A stretch of 64,000 nt of DNA from Phocoena phocoena. Lineage: Eukaryota; Chordata; Mammalia; Artiodactyla; Phocoenidae. Below are positions 39,800-52,400 of the stretch, piece after piece. Positions within the stretch are counted from its first letter, which is position 1. Each line of letters begins with the position of its first letter. The stretch covers positions 1 to 64,000 of the forward strand of contig NW_027077447.1 of assembly GCF_963924675.1 (NCBI RefSeq). Direction: 5' to 3'. The notes under the pieces are model-generated. The model was not told the DNA's origin. It made no database searches and saw nothing but the letters and a program-made list of their open reading frames with translations. The position numbers and the translations under genes were made by a program.

Positions 39800-41943
39800 A
39801 CCGTCCCCGTCCCCTAACCCTAACCCTAAACCTAACGCTTACCCGAAGCCTTACACAAACCCGTCCCCTAATCCTAACCCGTACGCTAACACTAACCCGT
39901 AGCCTAACACGTACGCTCACCATAAACCGTTGTCGTACCCTAAGCTGTCCCATAAACCGCCCCCGTCCCCTAACACTAACACTAACCCTAACCCTAACCC
40001 TAACCCTTACCCGAAGCCTTACCCTAACCCGTCCCCTAATCCTTACCCGAACGCTAACACTAATCCATACCCTAACAGGAACGCTCACCCAAAACCGTTG
40101 TCGTGCCCTAACCTGTCCCCTAAACCGTCCCCGTCCCCTAACCCTAACCCTAACCCTAACCCTTACCCGAAGCATTACCCTAACCCGGCCCCTAATCCTA
40201 ACCCGTATGCTAACTCTAACCCATACCCAAACACGTACGCTCACCCTAAACCGTTGTCGTACCCTAACCTGTCCCCTAAACCGTCCCCGTTCCCTAACCC
40301 TAACCCTAACCCTAACTCTAACCCTTACCCGAAGCCTTACCCTAACCCATCCCCTAATCCTAACCCTCACGGTAACACTAACCCGTACACTAACACGTAC
40401 GCTCACCCTAAACCGTTGTCGTACCGTAACCTGTCCCCTAAACCGTCCCCGTCCCCTAACCCTAACCCTAACCCTTACCGGAAGCCTTACCCTAACCCCT
40501 CCCCTAATCCTAACCCGTACGATAACACTAACCCGTACCCTAACACGTACGCTCACCCTAAACCGTTGTCGTACCCTAACCTGTCCCCTAAACCGTCCCC
40601 GTCCCCTAACCCTAAACCTAACCCTAACCCTAAACCTTACCCGAAGCCTTACCCTAACCCGTCCCCTAATCCGAACCCGTACGCTAACACTAACCCGTAC
40701 CCTAACACGTACGCTAACCCTAAACCGTTGTCGTACACTAACCTGTCCCCTAAACCGGCCCCGTCCCCGTCCCCTAACCCTATCTCTAACCCTAACCCTA
40801 ACCCTTTCCCGAAGCCTTACCGTAACCCGTCCCCTAATCCTAACCCGTACGCTAACACTAAACCGTACCCTAACACATACGCACACCCTAAACCATTGTC
40901 GTACACTAACCTGTCCCCTAAACCGTCCCCGTCTCTTAACCCTAACCCTAACCCTAACCCTAATCCCAACCCTTACCAGAAGCCTTACCCTAACCCGTCC
41001 TCTAATCCTAACCCGTACGCTAACACTAACACGTACCCTAACACGTACGCTCACATTAAACCGTTGTCGTACCCTAACCTGTCCCCTAAACCGTCCCCGT
41101 CCCCTAACCCTAACCCTAACCCTAACTCTAACCCTAATACTTACCTGAAGCCTTACCCTAACCCGTCCCGTAATCCTAACCCGTACGCTAACACTAACCC
41201 GTACACTAACACGTACGCTCACCCGAAATCATTGTCGTACCCTAACCTGTCCCCTAAACCGTCCCCGTCCCCGTCACCTAACCCTAACCCTAACCTTAAC
41301 GCTAACCCTTACCCGAAACCTTACCCTAAACCGTCCCCTAATCCTAACCCGTACGCTAACAATAACCCCTACCCTAACACGTACGCTCACCCTAAACCGT
41401 TGTCGTACCCTAACCTGTCCCCTAAACCGTCCCCTTCCCCTAAGCCTAACCCTAACCCTAACCCTAACCCTAAAACTTACCCGAAGCCTTACCCTAACCC
41501 GTCCCCTAATCCGAACCCGTACGCTAACACTAACCAGTACCCTAACACGTACGCTCACCCTAAACCGTTGTCGTACACTAACCTGTCCCCTAAACCGTCC
41601 CCGTCCCCGTCCCCTAACCCTATCTCTAACCCTAACCCTAACTTTTACCCGAAGCCTTACCGTAACCCGTCCCCTAATCCTAACCCGTGCGCTAACACTA
41701 AACCGTACCCTAACACATACGCACACCCTAAACCATTGTCGTACACTAACCTGTCCCCTAAACCGTCCCCGTCTCCTAACCCTAACCCTAACCCTAACCC
41801 TAATCCCAACCCTTACCCGAAGCCTTACCCTAACCCGTCCTCTAATCCTAACCCGTACGCTAACACTAACACGTACCCTAACACGTACGCTCACCCTAAA
41901 CCGTTGTCGTACCCTAACCGGTCCCCTAAACCGTCCCCGTCCC
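39800..41943 (+). repeat. 14-monomer higher-order repeat, copy 2
   Basis: Same variant order as 37490-39645 with occasional substitutions. The nested 840 bp spacing is kept (TATCTCT at 40791 and 41631). At about 41943 the copy jumps: the CCGGTCCCC monomer is followed by sequence like 41270-41390 rather than its expected successor, which suggests an internal deletion or exchange. Confidence 0.87.
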
Positions 41944-42059
41944 CGTCACCTAACCCTAATCCTAACCTTAACGCTAACCCTTACCCGAAGCCTTACCCTA
42001 AACCGTCCCCTAATCCTAACCCGTACGCTAACAATAACCCCTAACCTAACACGTACGCT

Positions 42060-42600
42060 CACCCTAAAGCGTTGTCGTACCCTAACCTGTCCCCTAAACC
42101 GTCCCCGTCCCCTAAGCCTAACCCTAACCCTAACCCTAACCCTAACCCTTACACTTACCCGACTCCTTACTCTAACCCGTCCCGTAATCCTAACCCGTAC
42201 GCTAACACTAACCGGTACCCTAACACGTACACTCACCCTAAACATTTGTCGTACACTAATCTGTCCCCTAAACCGTCGCCGTCCCCTAACCCTAACCCTA
42301 ACCCTAATCCTAACCCTAACCTTAAACCTTACCCGAAGCCTTACCCTAAACCGTCCCCTACACCTAACCCATACGCTAACACTAACCCTTACCCTAACAC
42401 GTACGCTCACACTAAACCGTTCTCTTACCCGAACCTGTCCCCTAAACCGTCCCCATCCCCTAACCCTAACGCTAAACCTAACCCTAAACCTTACCCGAAG
42501 CCTTACCCTAACCCGTCCCCTAATACTAACCCGTATGCTAACTCTAACCCGTACCCTAACACGTACGCTCATCCTAAACCGTTGTTGTACCCTAACCTGT
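42060..42600 (+). repeat. Short higher-order segment related to about 48897-49437
   Basis: About three monomers match a segment 6837 bp downstream. Shared words include ACCGGTACCC (about 42212 and 49049), CTAAACATTTGTCG against CTAAACATTTTTCG, and CGTTCTCTTACCCG (about 42419 and 49256). Many substitutions separate them. Confidence 0.75.
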
Positions 42601-42619
42601 CCCCTAAACCATCCCCGTC

Positions 42620-42667
42620 CCCTAACCCTAACCCTAACCCTAACCCTAACCCTAACCCTAACCCTAA
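42620..42667 (+). repeat. Longest uninterrupted CCCTAA run noticed (eight units)
   Basis: Eight perfect CCCTAA hexamers in a row form the variable core of one monomer. It is bounded on the left by a CCCGTC word and on the right by an ACCTTG word. Most monomers carry four to six. Pure runs stay short across the whole 64 kb, so this is not a functional terminal telomere tract but the length-variable part of the satellite unit. I did not count every run by machine, so an equal or longer one may exist. Confidence 0.85.
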
Positions 42668-43314
42668 ACCTTGCCCGAAGCCTTACCGTAACCCGTCCTC
42701 TAATACTAACCCGTACGCTAACACTAACCCATAGCCTAACCCGTAAGCTCACCCTAAACCGTTGTCATACCCTAACCTGTCCCCTAAACCGTCCCCATCC
42801 CCTAACCCTAACCCTAAACCTAACCATTACCCAAAGACTAACCCTAACCCATCCCCTAATCCTAACCCGTAAGCTAACACTAAACCGTACCCTAACACGT
42901 ACGCTCACCCTAAACCGTTGTCGTACACTAACCTGTCCCCTAAACCTTCCCCATCCCCTAACCCTAAGCCTAACCCTAACCCTAACGCTAACCCTTACCC
43001 GAAGCCTTACTGTAACCCGTCCCCTAATCCTAACCCGTACACTAACACTAAGCCGTACCCTAACACGTACGCTCACCCTAAACCTTTGTCATACACTAAC
43101 CTGTCCGCTAAACCTTCCCCGTCTCCTAAACCTAACCCTAACCCTAAACCTTACCCGAATCCTTACCCTAACCCGTCCCATAAGCCTAAACCATACCCTA
43201 ACACTAACCCATACCCTAACACGTACGCTCACCCTAAACAGTTTTCGTACACTAACCTGTCCCCTAAACCGTCCCCGTCCCCTAACCCTAACCCTAACCC
43301 TAACCCTAACCCTT

Positions 43315-44551
43315 ACCTGAAGCCTTAACCTAACCCGTCCCCTAATCCTAACCCGAACGCTAACACTAACCCGTAGCCTAACACGTACGCTCATCCTAAA
43401 CTGTTGTCGTACTCTAACCTGTCCCCTAAACCATCCTCGTCCCCGTCCCCTAACCCTAACCCTAACCCGAACCCTTACCCGAAGCCTTACCCTAACCCGT
43501 CCCCTAATCCTAACCGGTACGCTAACACTAACCCGTACCCTAACACGGACGCTCACCCTAAACCGTTGTCGTACCCTAACCTGTCCCCTAAACCGTCCCC
43601 GTCCCCTAACCGTAACCCTAACCCTAACCCTAACCCTTACCCGAAGCCTTACACTAAACCATCCCCTAATCCTAACCCGTACGCTAACCCTGACCCGAAC
43701 CCTAACACGTACGCTCACCCTCAACCATTGTCGTACCCTAACCTGTACCCTAAACCATCCCCGCCCCTATCCCTAACCCTAACCCTAACCCTAACACTTA
43801 CCCGAAGCCTTACCCTAACCCGTCCACTAATCCTAACTTGTACGCTAACACTAACACGTACCCTAACACGTACGCTCACCCTAAAACGTTGTCGTACCAT
43901 AACCTGTCACCTAAAGCGTCCCCGTCACCTAACTCTAACCCTAACCCTAACCCTAACCCTTACCTGAAGCTTTACCCTAACCCGTCCCATAAGCCTAACC
44001 CGTACGCTAACACTAACCCATAACCTAAAACGTACGCTCACCCTAAACCGTTATCGTACACTAACCTGTCCCCTAAACCGTCCCCGTCCACTAACCCTAA
44101 CCCTAACCCTAAACCTAACCCTTACCCGCAGCCTTACCCTAACCCGTCCCCTAATCCTAACCCGTACGCTAACACTAACCCGTAGCCTAACACGTACGCT
44201 CACCCTAAACCGTTGTCGTACCCTAACCTGTCCCCTAAACCATCCCCGTCCCCTAACCCTAACCCTAACCCTAATCCTTACCTGAAGCCTTACGCTAACT
44301 CGTCCCGTAATACTAACACGTACGCTAACACTAACTCGTACCCTAACACGTACGCTCACCCTAAACCGTTGTCGTACGCTAACCTGTCCCCTAAACTGTC
44401 CCCGTCCCCTAACCCTAAACCTAAACCTAACCCTTACCCGAAGCCTTACCCTTACCCGTCCCCTAATCCTAACACGTACGCTAACACTAACCCGTAGCCT
44501 AACACGTACGCTCACCATAAAACGTTGTCGTACTCTAACCTGTCCCCTAAA
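43315..44551 (+). repeat. 1619 bp higher-order repeat, copy 1
   Basis: Matches 44934-46170 at an offset of 1619 bp. Shared words include CATCCTAAACTGTTG, CCATCCTCGTCCCC, GACCCGAACCC, the one-base-short CCCGCCCCTATCC (near 43762 and 45381) and GAAGCTTTACC. The offset is not a multiple of six (1619 = 6 x 269 + 5), because the shared CCCGCCCC monomer is one base short. Confidence 0.85.
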
Positions 44552-44933
44552 CCGTCCCCGTCCCCTAACACTAACCCTAACCCTAACCCTAACCCTAACC
44601 CTTACCCGAAGCCTTACCCTAACCCGTCCCCTAATCCTAACCCGTACGCTAACACTAAACCGTACCCTAACACGTACGCTCACCCTAAACCGTTGTTGTA
44701 CCCTAACCTGTCCCCTAAACCGTCCCCGTCCACTAACCCTAACCCTAACCCTAACCCTAACCCTTACCCGAAGCCTTATCCTTACCCGTCCCCTAATCCT
44801 AACCCGTACGCTAACAGTAACCCATACCCTAACACGTACGCTCACCCTAAATCGTTGTCGTACCCTAACCTGTCCCCTAAACCTTCCCCATCCCCTAACC
44901 CTAACCCTAACCCTAACCCTAACCCTAACCCTT

Positions 44934-46170
44934 ACCCGAAGCCTTAACCTAACCCGTCCCCTAATCATAACCCGAACGCTAACACTAACCCGTAGCCTAA
45001 CACGTACGCTCATCCTAAACTGTTGTCGTACTCTAACCTGTCCCCTAAACCATCCTCGTCCCCGTCCCCTAACCCTAACCCTAACCCGAACCCTTACCCG
45101 AAGCCTTACCCTAACCCGTCCCCTAATCCTAACCCGTACGCTAACACTAACCCGTACCCTAACACGGACGCTCACCCGAAACCGTTGTCATACACTAACC
45201 TGTCCCCTAAACCATCCCCGTCCCCTAACCGTAACCCTAACCCTAACCCTAACCCTTACCCGAAGCCTTACACAAAACCATCCCCTAATCCTAACCCGTA
45301 CGCTAACCCTGACCCGAACCCTAACACGTACGCTCACCCTCAACTATTGTCGTACCCTAACCTGTACCCTAAACCATCCCCGCCCCTATCCCTAACCCTA
45401 ACCCTAACCCTAACCCTTACCCGAAGCCTTACCCTAACCCGTCCCCTAATCCTAACTGGTACGCTAACACTAACACGTACCCTAACACGTACGCTCACCC
45501 TAAAACGTTGTCGTACCATAACCTGTCACCTAAAGCGTCCCCGTCACCTAACTCTAACCCTAACCCTAACCCTAACCCTTACCTGAAGCTTTACCCTAAC
45601 CCGTCCCATAAGCCTAACCCGTACGCTAACACTAACCCATAACCTAAAACGTACGCTCACCCTAAACCGTTATCGTACACTAACCTGTCCCCTAAACCGT
45701 CCCCGTCCCCTAACCCTAACCCTAACCCTAACCCTAACCCTTACCCGAAGCCTTACCCTAACCCGTCCCCTAATCCTAACCCGTACGCTAACACTAACCC
45801 GTAGCCTAACACGTACGCTCACCCTAAACCGTTGTCGTACCCTAACCTGTCCCCTAAACCATCCCCCTCCCCTAACCCTAACCCTAACCCTAATCCTTAC
45901 CAGAAGCCTTACGCTAACTCGTCCCGTAATACTAACACGTACGCTAACACTAACTCGTACCCTAACACGTACGCTCACCCTAAACCGTTGTCGTACGCTA
46001 ACCTGTCCCCTATACCGTCCCCGTCCCCTAACCTTAAACCTAAACCTAACCCTTACCCGAAGCCTTACCCTTACCCGTCCCCTAATCCTAACACGTACGC
46101 TAACACTAACCCGTAGCCTAACACGTACGCTCACCATAAAACGTTGTCGTACTCTAACCTGTCCCCTAAA
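44934..46170 (+). repeat. 1619 bp higher-order repeat, copy 2
   Basis: Near-identical order to copy 1 with scattered substitutions. It ends at 46170, after which sequence like its own interior (CCCGCCCCTATCC, near 46177) and then like 44690-44820 follows, a mosaic junction. Confidence 0.85.
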
Positions 46171-48896
46171 CCATCCCCGCCCCTATCCCTAACCCTAACC
46201 CTACCCCTAACCCTTACCCGAAGCCTTACCCTAACCCGTCCCCTAATCCTAACTGGTACGCTAACACTAACACGTACCCTAACACGTACACTCACCCTAA
46301 ACCGTTGTCGTACCCTAACCTGTCCCCTAAACCGTCCCCGTCCACTAACCCTAACCCTAACCCTAACCCTAACCCTTACCCGAAGCCTTATCCTTACCCG
46401 TCCCCTAATCCTAACCCGTACGCTAACAGTAACCCGTACCCTAACACGTATGCTCACCCTAAACAGTTTTCGTACACTAACCTGTCCCCTAAACCGTCCC
46501 CGTCCCCTAACCCTAACCCTAACCCTAACCCTAACCCTTACCCGAAGCCTTAACCTATCCCGTCCCCTAATCCTAACCCGGACGCTAACACTAACACGTA
46601 GCCTAACACGTACGCTCACCCTAAACTGTTGTCGTACTCTAACCTGTCCGCTAAACCTTCCCCGTCTCCTGACCCTAACCCTGACCCTAACCCTAAACCT
46701 TACCCGAATCCTTACCCTAACCCGTCCTCTAATCCTAACCCGTACGCTAACAGTAACCCGTACCCTAACACGTACGCTCACCCTAAACCGTTGTCGTACC
46801 CTAAACTGTCCCCTAAACCGTCACCGTCCCCTAACCCTAACCCTAACCCTAACCCGAACCCTTACCCGAAGCCTTACCCTAACTCGTCCCCTAATCCTTA
46901 CCCGAACGCTAACACTAATCCATACCCTAACACGTACGCTCACGCAAAACTGTTGTCGGGCCCTAACCTGTCCCCTAAACCTTCCCCGTCCCCTAACCCT
47001 AACCCTAACCCTAACCCTAACCCTAACCCTTACCCGAAGCATTACCCTAACCCGTCCACTAATCCTACCCCGTATGCTAACTCTAACCCGTACCCTAACA
47101 CGTACGCTCACGCTAAACCGATGTCGTACCCTAACCTGTACCCTAAACCGTCCCCGTCCCCTAACCCTAACCCTAACCCTAACCCTAACCCTAACCCTTA
47201 CCCGAAGCCTTACCCTAACCCGTCCCCTAATCCTAAACCGTACGCTAACACTAACCCGTACACTAACACGTACGCTCACCCTAAACCGTTTTCGTTCCCT
47301 AACCTGTCCCCTAAACCGTCCCCGTCCCCTAAACCTAACCCTAACCCTAACCCTAACCCTTACCCGAAGCCTTACCCTAACCCGTCCCCTAATACTAACA
47401 CGTATGCTAACACTATCTCGTACCCTAACACGTACGCTCACCCTAAACCGTTGTCGTACCCTAACCTGTCCCCTAAACCGTCCCCGTCCCCTAACCCTAA
47501 CCCTAACCCTAACCCTAACCCGAACCCTTACCCGAAGCCTTACCCTAACCCGTCCCCTAATCCTTACCCGAACGCTAACACTAATCCATACCCTAACACG
47601 TACGCTCACCCAAAACCGTTGTCATGCCCTAACCTGTCCCCTAAACCGTCCCCGTCCCCTAACCCTAACCCTAACCCTAACCCTTACCCGAAACATTACA
47701 CGAACCCGTCCCCTAATCCTAACCCATATGCTAACTCTAACCCATACCCTAACACGTACGCTCACCCTAAACCGTTGTCGTACCCTAACCTGTCCCCTAA
47801 ACCGTCCCCGTTCCCTAACCATAACCCAAACCCTAACCCTAACCCTAACCCTTACCCGAAGCCTTACACTAACCCGTCCCCTAATCCTAACCCGTACGCT
47901 AAAACTAACCCGTACACTAACACATACGCTCACCCTAAACCGTTGTCGTACACTAACCTGTCCCCTAAACCGCCCCCGTCCCCTAACACTAAACCTAACC
48001 CTAAGCCTAACCCTTACCCGAAGCCTTACCCTAACCCGTCCCTTAATCCTAACCCATACGATAACACTAACCCGTACCCTAACACGTACGCTCACCCTAA
48101 ACCGTTGTCGTACCCTAACCTGTCCCCTAAATCGTACCCGTCCCCTAACCCTAACCCTAACCCTAAACCTTAGCCGAAGCCTTACCCTAACCCGTCCCCT
48201 AATCCGAACCCGTACGCTAACAATAAACCGTACCCTAACACGTACGCTCACCCTAAACCGTTGTCATACACTAACCTGTCCCCTAAACCGTCCCCATCCC
48301 CGTCCCCTAACCCTATCTCTAACCCTAACCCTAAACCTTACCCGAAGCCTTACCCTAACCCGTCCCCTAATCCTAACCCGTAGGCTAACACTAACCCGTA
48401 CCCTAACACGTATGCTCACCCTAAACCGTTGTCGTACCCTATCCTGTCCCCTAAACCGTCCCCGTCCCCTAACCCTAACCCTAACCCTAACCCTTACCCG
48501 AAGCCTTACCCTAACACGTCCCCTAATCCTAAACCGTACGCTAACACTAAACCGTACCCTAACACATACGCACACCCTAAACCGTTGTCGTACACTAACC
48601 TGTCCCCTAAACCGTCCCCGTCTCCTAACCCTAACCCTAACCCTAATCCCAACCTTTACCCGAAGCCTTACCCTAACCCGTCCTCTAATCCTAACCCGTA
48701 CGCTAACAATCACACGTACACTAACACGTACGCTCACCCTAAACCGTTGTCGTACCCTAACCTGTCCCCTAAACCGTCCCCGTCCCCTAACCCTAACCCT
48801 AACCCTAACCCTAACGCTAACCCTTACCCGAAGCCTTACCTTAAACCGTCCCCTAATCCTAACCCGTACGCTAACAATAAACCCTACCCTAACACG
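46171..48896 (+). repeat. Satellite monomers in mosaic order, with a recurring divergent subtype
   Basis: No gene or unique sequence. The divergent subtype with TACCCGAACGCTAAC and a CTAATCCATAC word occurs near 46907 and 47567. It also occurs near 37736, 40046, 50180, 52436 and 63702, linking this stretch to the 37.5-42 kb and 50-53 kb parts of the array. A very long open frame over this region reflects the absence of phase-breaking indels, not coding. Confidence 0.85.
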
Positions 48897-49437
48897 TACG
48901 CTCACCCTAAGCCGTTGTCGTACCCTAACCTGTCCCCTAAACCGTCCCCGTCCCCTAAGCCTAACCCTAACCCTAACCCTAACCCTAACCCTTACCCGAC
49001 TCCTTACCCTAACCCGTCCCGTAATCCTAACCCGTACGCTAACACTAACCGGTACCCTAACACGTACACTCACCCTAAACATTTTTCGTACAATAACCTG
49101 TCCCCTAAACCGTCGCCGTCCCCTAACCCTAACCCTAACCCTAATCCTAACCCTAACCCTAAACCTTACCCGAAGCCTTACCCTAAACCGTCCCCTACAC
49201 CTAACCCATACGCTAACACTAACCCGTACCCTAACACGTACGCTCACACTAAACCGTTCTCTTACCCGAACCTGTCCCCTAAACCGTCCCCGTCCCCTAA
49301 CCCTAACGCTAACCCTAACCCTAACCCTTACCCGAAACCTTACCCTAACCAGTCCCCTAATACTAACCCGTATGCTAACTCTAACCCGTACCCTAACACG
49401 TACGCTCATCCTAAACCGTTGTTGTACCCTAACCTGT
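48897..49437 (+). repeat. Short higher-order segment related to about 42060-42600
   Basis: Collinear with the segment 6837 bp upstream, in the same order of diagnostic variants. Shortly after, near 49490, one T is lost in the central run (CCCAACCC), which breaks hexamer phase. Confidence 0.75.
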
Positions 49438-52400
49438 CCCCTAAACCGTCCCCGTCCCCTAACCCTAAACCTAACCCTAACCCTAACCCAACCCTAAACC
49501 TTACCCGAAGCCTTACCCTAACCCGTCCCCTAATCCTAACCCGTACGCTAACAATAACCCGTACCCTAACACGTACGCTCACCCTAAACCGTTGTCGTAC
49601 ACTAACCTGTCCCCTAAACCGTCCCCGTCCCCTAACCCTAAGCCTAACCCTAACCCTAACGCTAACCCTTACCCGAAGCCTTACCGTAACCCGTCCCCTA
49701 ATCCTAACCCGTACACTAACACTAAACCATACCCTAACATATACGCTCACCCTAAACCGTTGTCATACACTAACCTGTCCGCTAAACCTTCCCCGTCTCC
49801 TAACCCTAACCCTAACCCTTACCCGAAGCCTTAACCTAACCCGTCCCCTAATCCTAACCCGGATGCTAACACTAACCCGTAGCCTAACACGTACGCTCAC
49901 CCTAAACTGTTGTCGTACTCTAACCTGTCCCCTAAACCATCCCCGTCCCCGTCCCCTAACCCTAACCCTAACCCGAAACCTTACCCGAAGCCTTACCCTA
50001 ACGCGTCCCCTAATCCTAACCCGTACGCTAACAGTAACCCGTACCCTAACACTTACGCTCACCCTAAACCGTTGTCGTACCCTAACCTGTCCCCTAAACC
50101 GTCACCGTCCCCTAACCCTATCCCTAACCCTAACCCGAAGCCTTACCCGAAGCCTTACCCTAACCCGTCCCCTAATCCTTACCCGAACGCTAACACTAAT
50201 CCATACCCTAACACGTACGCTCACCCAAAACCGTTGTCATGCCCTAACCTGTCCCCTAAACCGTCCCCGTCCCCTAACCCTAACCCTAACCCTAACCCTT
50301 ACCCGAAACATTACACTAACCCGTCCCCTAATCCTAACCCGTATGCTAACTCTAACCCATACCCTAACACGTACGCTCACCCTAAACCGTTTTCGTACCC
50401 TAACCTGTCCCCTAAACATTCCCCGTTCCCTAACCCTAACCCTAACCCTAACCCTAACCCTTACCCGAAGCCTTACACTAACCCGTCCCCTAATCCTAAC
50501 CCGTACGCTAACACTAACCCTTACACTAACACGTACGCTCACCGTAAACCGTTGTCGTACCCTAACCGGTCCCCTAAACCGTCCCCGTCCCCTAACCCTT
50601 ACCCTAACCCTAAACCTAACCCTTACCCGAAGCCTTACACTAACCAGTCCCCTAATCCTAACCCATACGATAACACTAACCCGTACCCTAACACGTACGC
50701 TCACCCTAAGCCGTTGTCGTACCCTAACCTGTCCCCTAAATCGTACCCGTCCCCTAACCCTAACCCTAACCCTAACCCTAAACCTTACCCGAAGCCTTAC
50801 CCTAACCCGTCCCCTAATCCTAACCCGTACGCTAACAATAAACCGTACCCTAACACGTACGCTCACCCTAAACCGTTGTCGTACACTAACCTGTCCCCTA
50901 AACCGTACCCGTCCCCGTCCCCTAACCCTAAACCTAACCCTAACCCTAACCCTTACCCGAAGCCTTACCCTAAACCGTCCCCTAATCCTAACCCGTAGGC
51001 TAACACTAACCCATACCCTAACACGTATGCTCACCCTAAACCTTTGTCATACCCTAACCTGTCCCCTAAACCGTCCCCGTCCCCTAACCCTAACCCTAAC
51101 CCTAACCCTAACCCTAACCCTTACCCGAAGCCATACCCTAACCCGTGCCCTAATCCTAACACGTACGCTAACACTAACCCATAGCCTAACACGTACGCTC
51201 ACCCTAAACCCTTGTCGTACCCTAACCTGTCCCCTAAACCATCCCCGTCCCCTAACCCTAACCCTAAACCTAACCCTTACCCGAAGCCTTACCCTAACCC
51301 GTCCCATAAGCCTAACCCGTACGCTAACACTAACCCATACCCTAACACGTACGCTCACCCTAAACTGTTATCGTACACTAACCTGTCCCCTAAACCGTCC
51401 CCGTCCCCTAACCCTAACCCTAACCCTAACACTTACCCGAAGCCTTACCCTAACCCGTCCCCTAATCCTAACCCGTACGCTAACCATAACCAGTACCCTA
51501 ACACGTACGCTCACCCTAAACCGTTGTCGTACCCTAACCTGTCCCCTAAACCGTCCCCGTCCCCTAACCCTAACCCTAACCCTAACCCTTACCCGAAGCC
51601 TTACCCTAACCCGTCCCCTACTCCTAACCCGTACGCTAACACTAACCCATAGCCTAACACGTACGCTCACCCTAAACCGTTGTCATACCCTAACCTGTCC
51701 CCTAAACCGTCCCCGTCCCCTAACCCTAACCCTAACCCTAATCCTTACCTGAAGCCTTACGCTAACTCGTCCCGTAATACTAACACATACGCTAACACTA
51801 ACTCGTACCCTAACACGTACGCTAACCCTAAACCGTTGTCGTACGCTAACCTGTCCCCTAAACCGTCCCCGTCCCCTAACCCTAAACCTCAACCTAACCC
51901 TTACCCGAAGCCTTACACTAACCCGTCCACTAATCCTAACACGTACGCTAACACTAACCCGTAGCCTAACACGTACGCTCACCATAAACCGTTGTCGTAC
52001 TCTAACCTGTCCCGTAAACCGTCCCCGTCCTCTAACACTAACCCTAACCCTAACCCTAACCCGAACCCTTACCCGAAGCCTTACCCTAAACCGTCCCCTA
52101 ATCCTAACCCGTACGCTAACACTAAACCATACCCTAACACGTACGCTAAATCTAAACCGTTGTCGTACCGTAACCTGTCCACTAAACCGTCCCCGTCCCC
52201 TAACCCTAACCCTAACCCTAACCCTAACCCTTACCCGAAGCCTTATCCTAACCCGTCCCCTAATCCTAACCCGTACGCTAACAGTAACACGTAGCCTAAC
52301 ACGTATGCTCACCCTAAACCGTTGTCGTACCCTAACCTGTCCCCTAAACCGTCCCCTAACCCTAACCCTAACCCTAAACCTAACCCTAACCCGAACCCTT

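Noticed and set aside
37620..39902. Resemblance of SPKPSPSPNPNPNP frames to proline-rich cell-wall (extensin-like) proteins
   Set aside because: The P/N alternation is CCT AAC read from the telomeric hexamer. There is no signal peptide and no Tyr/Hyp block beyond the satellite period.
36978..41222. Long - strand frames of RVRVRVRGRGRFRGQ-type repeats
   Set aside because: Translation of the AGGGTT phase of the same array, antisense to equally open + frames. Arginine/valine content follows directly from AGG GTT.
46144..49497. 1117-residue open frame of TLTLTLTRSLTLTRP-type repeats, and similar frames at 8564-11419, 11671-14538 and 36283-38850
   Set aside because: Pure translation of the CTAACC phase of the satellite. 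It starts on non-ATG codons, overlaps equally long frames in other phases and on the other strand, and changes phase exactly at one-base indels. There is no upstream signal or domain.
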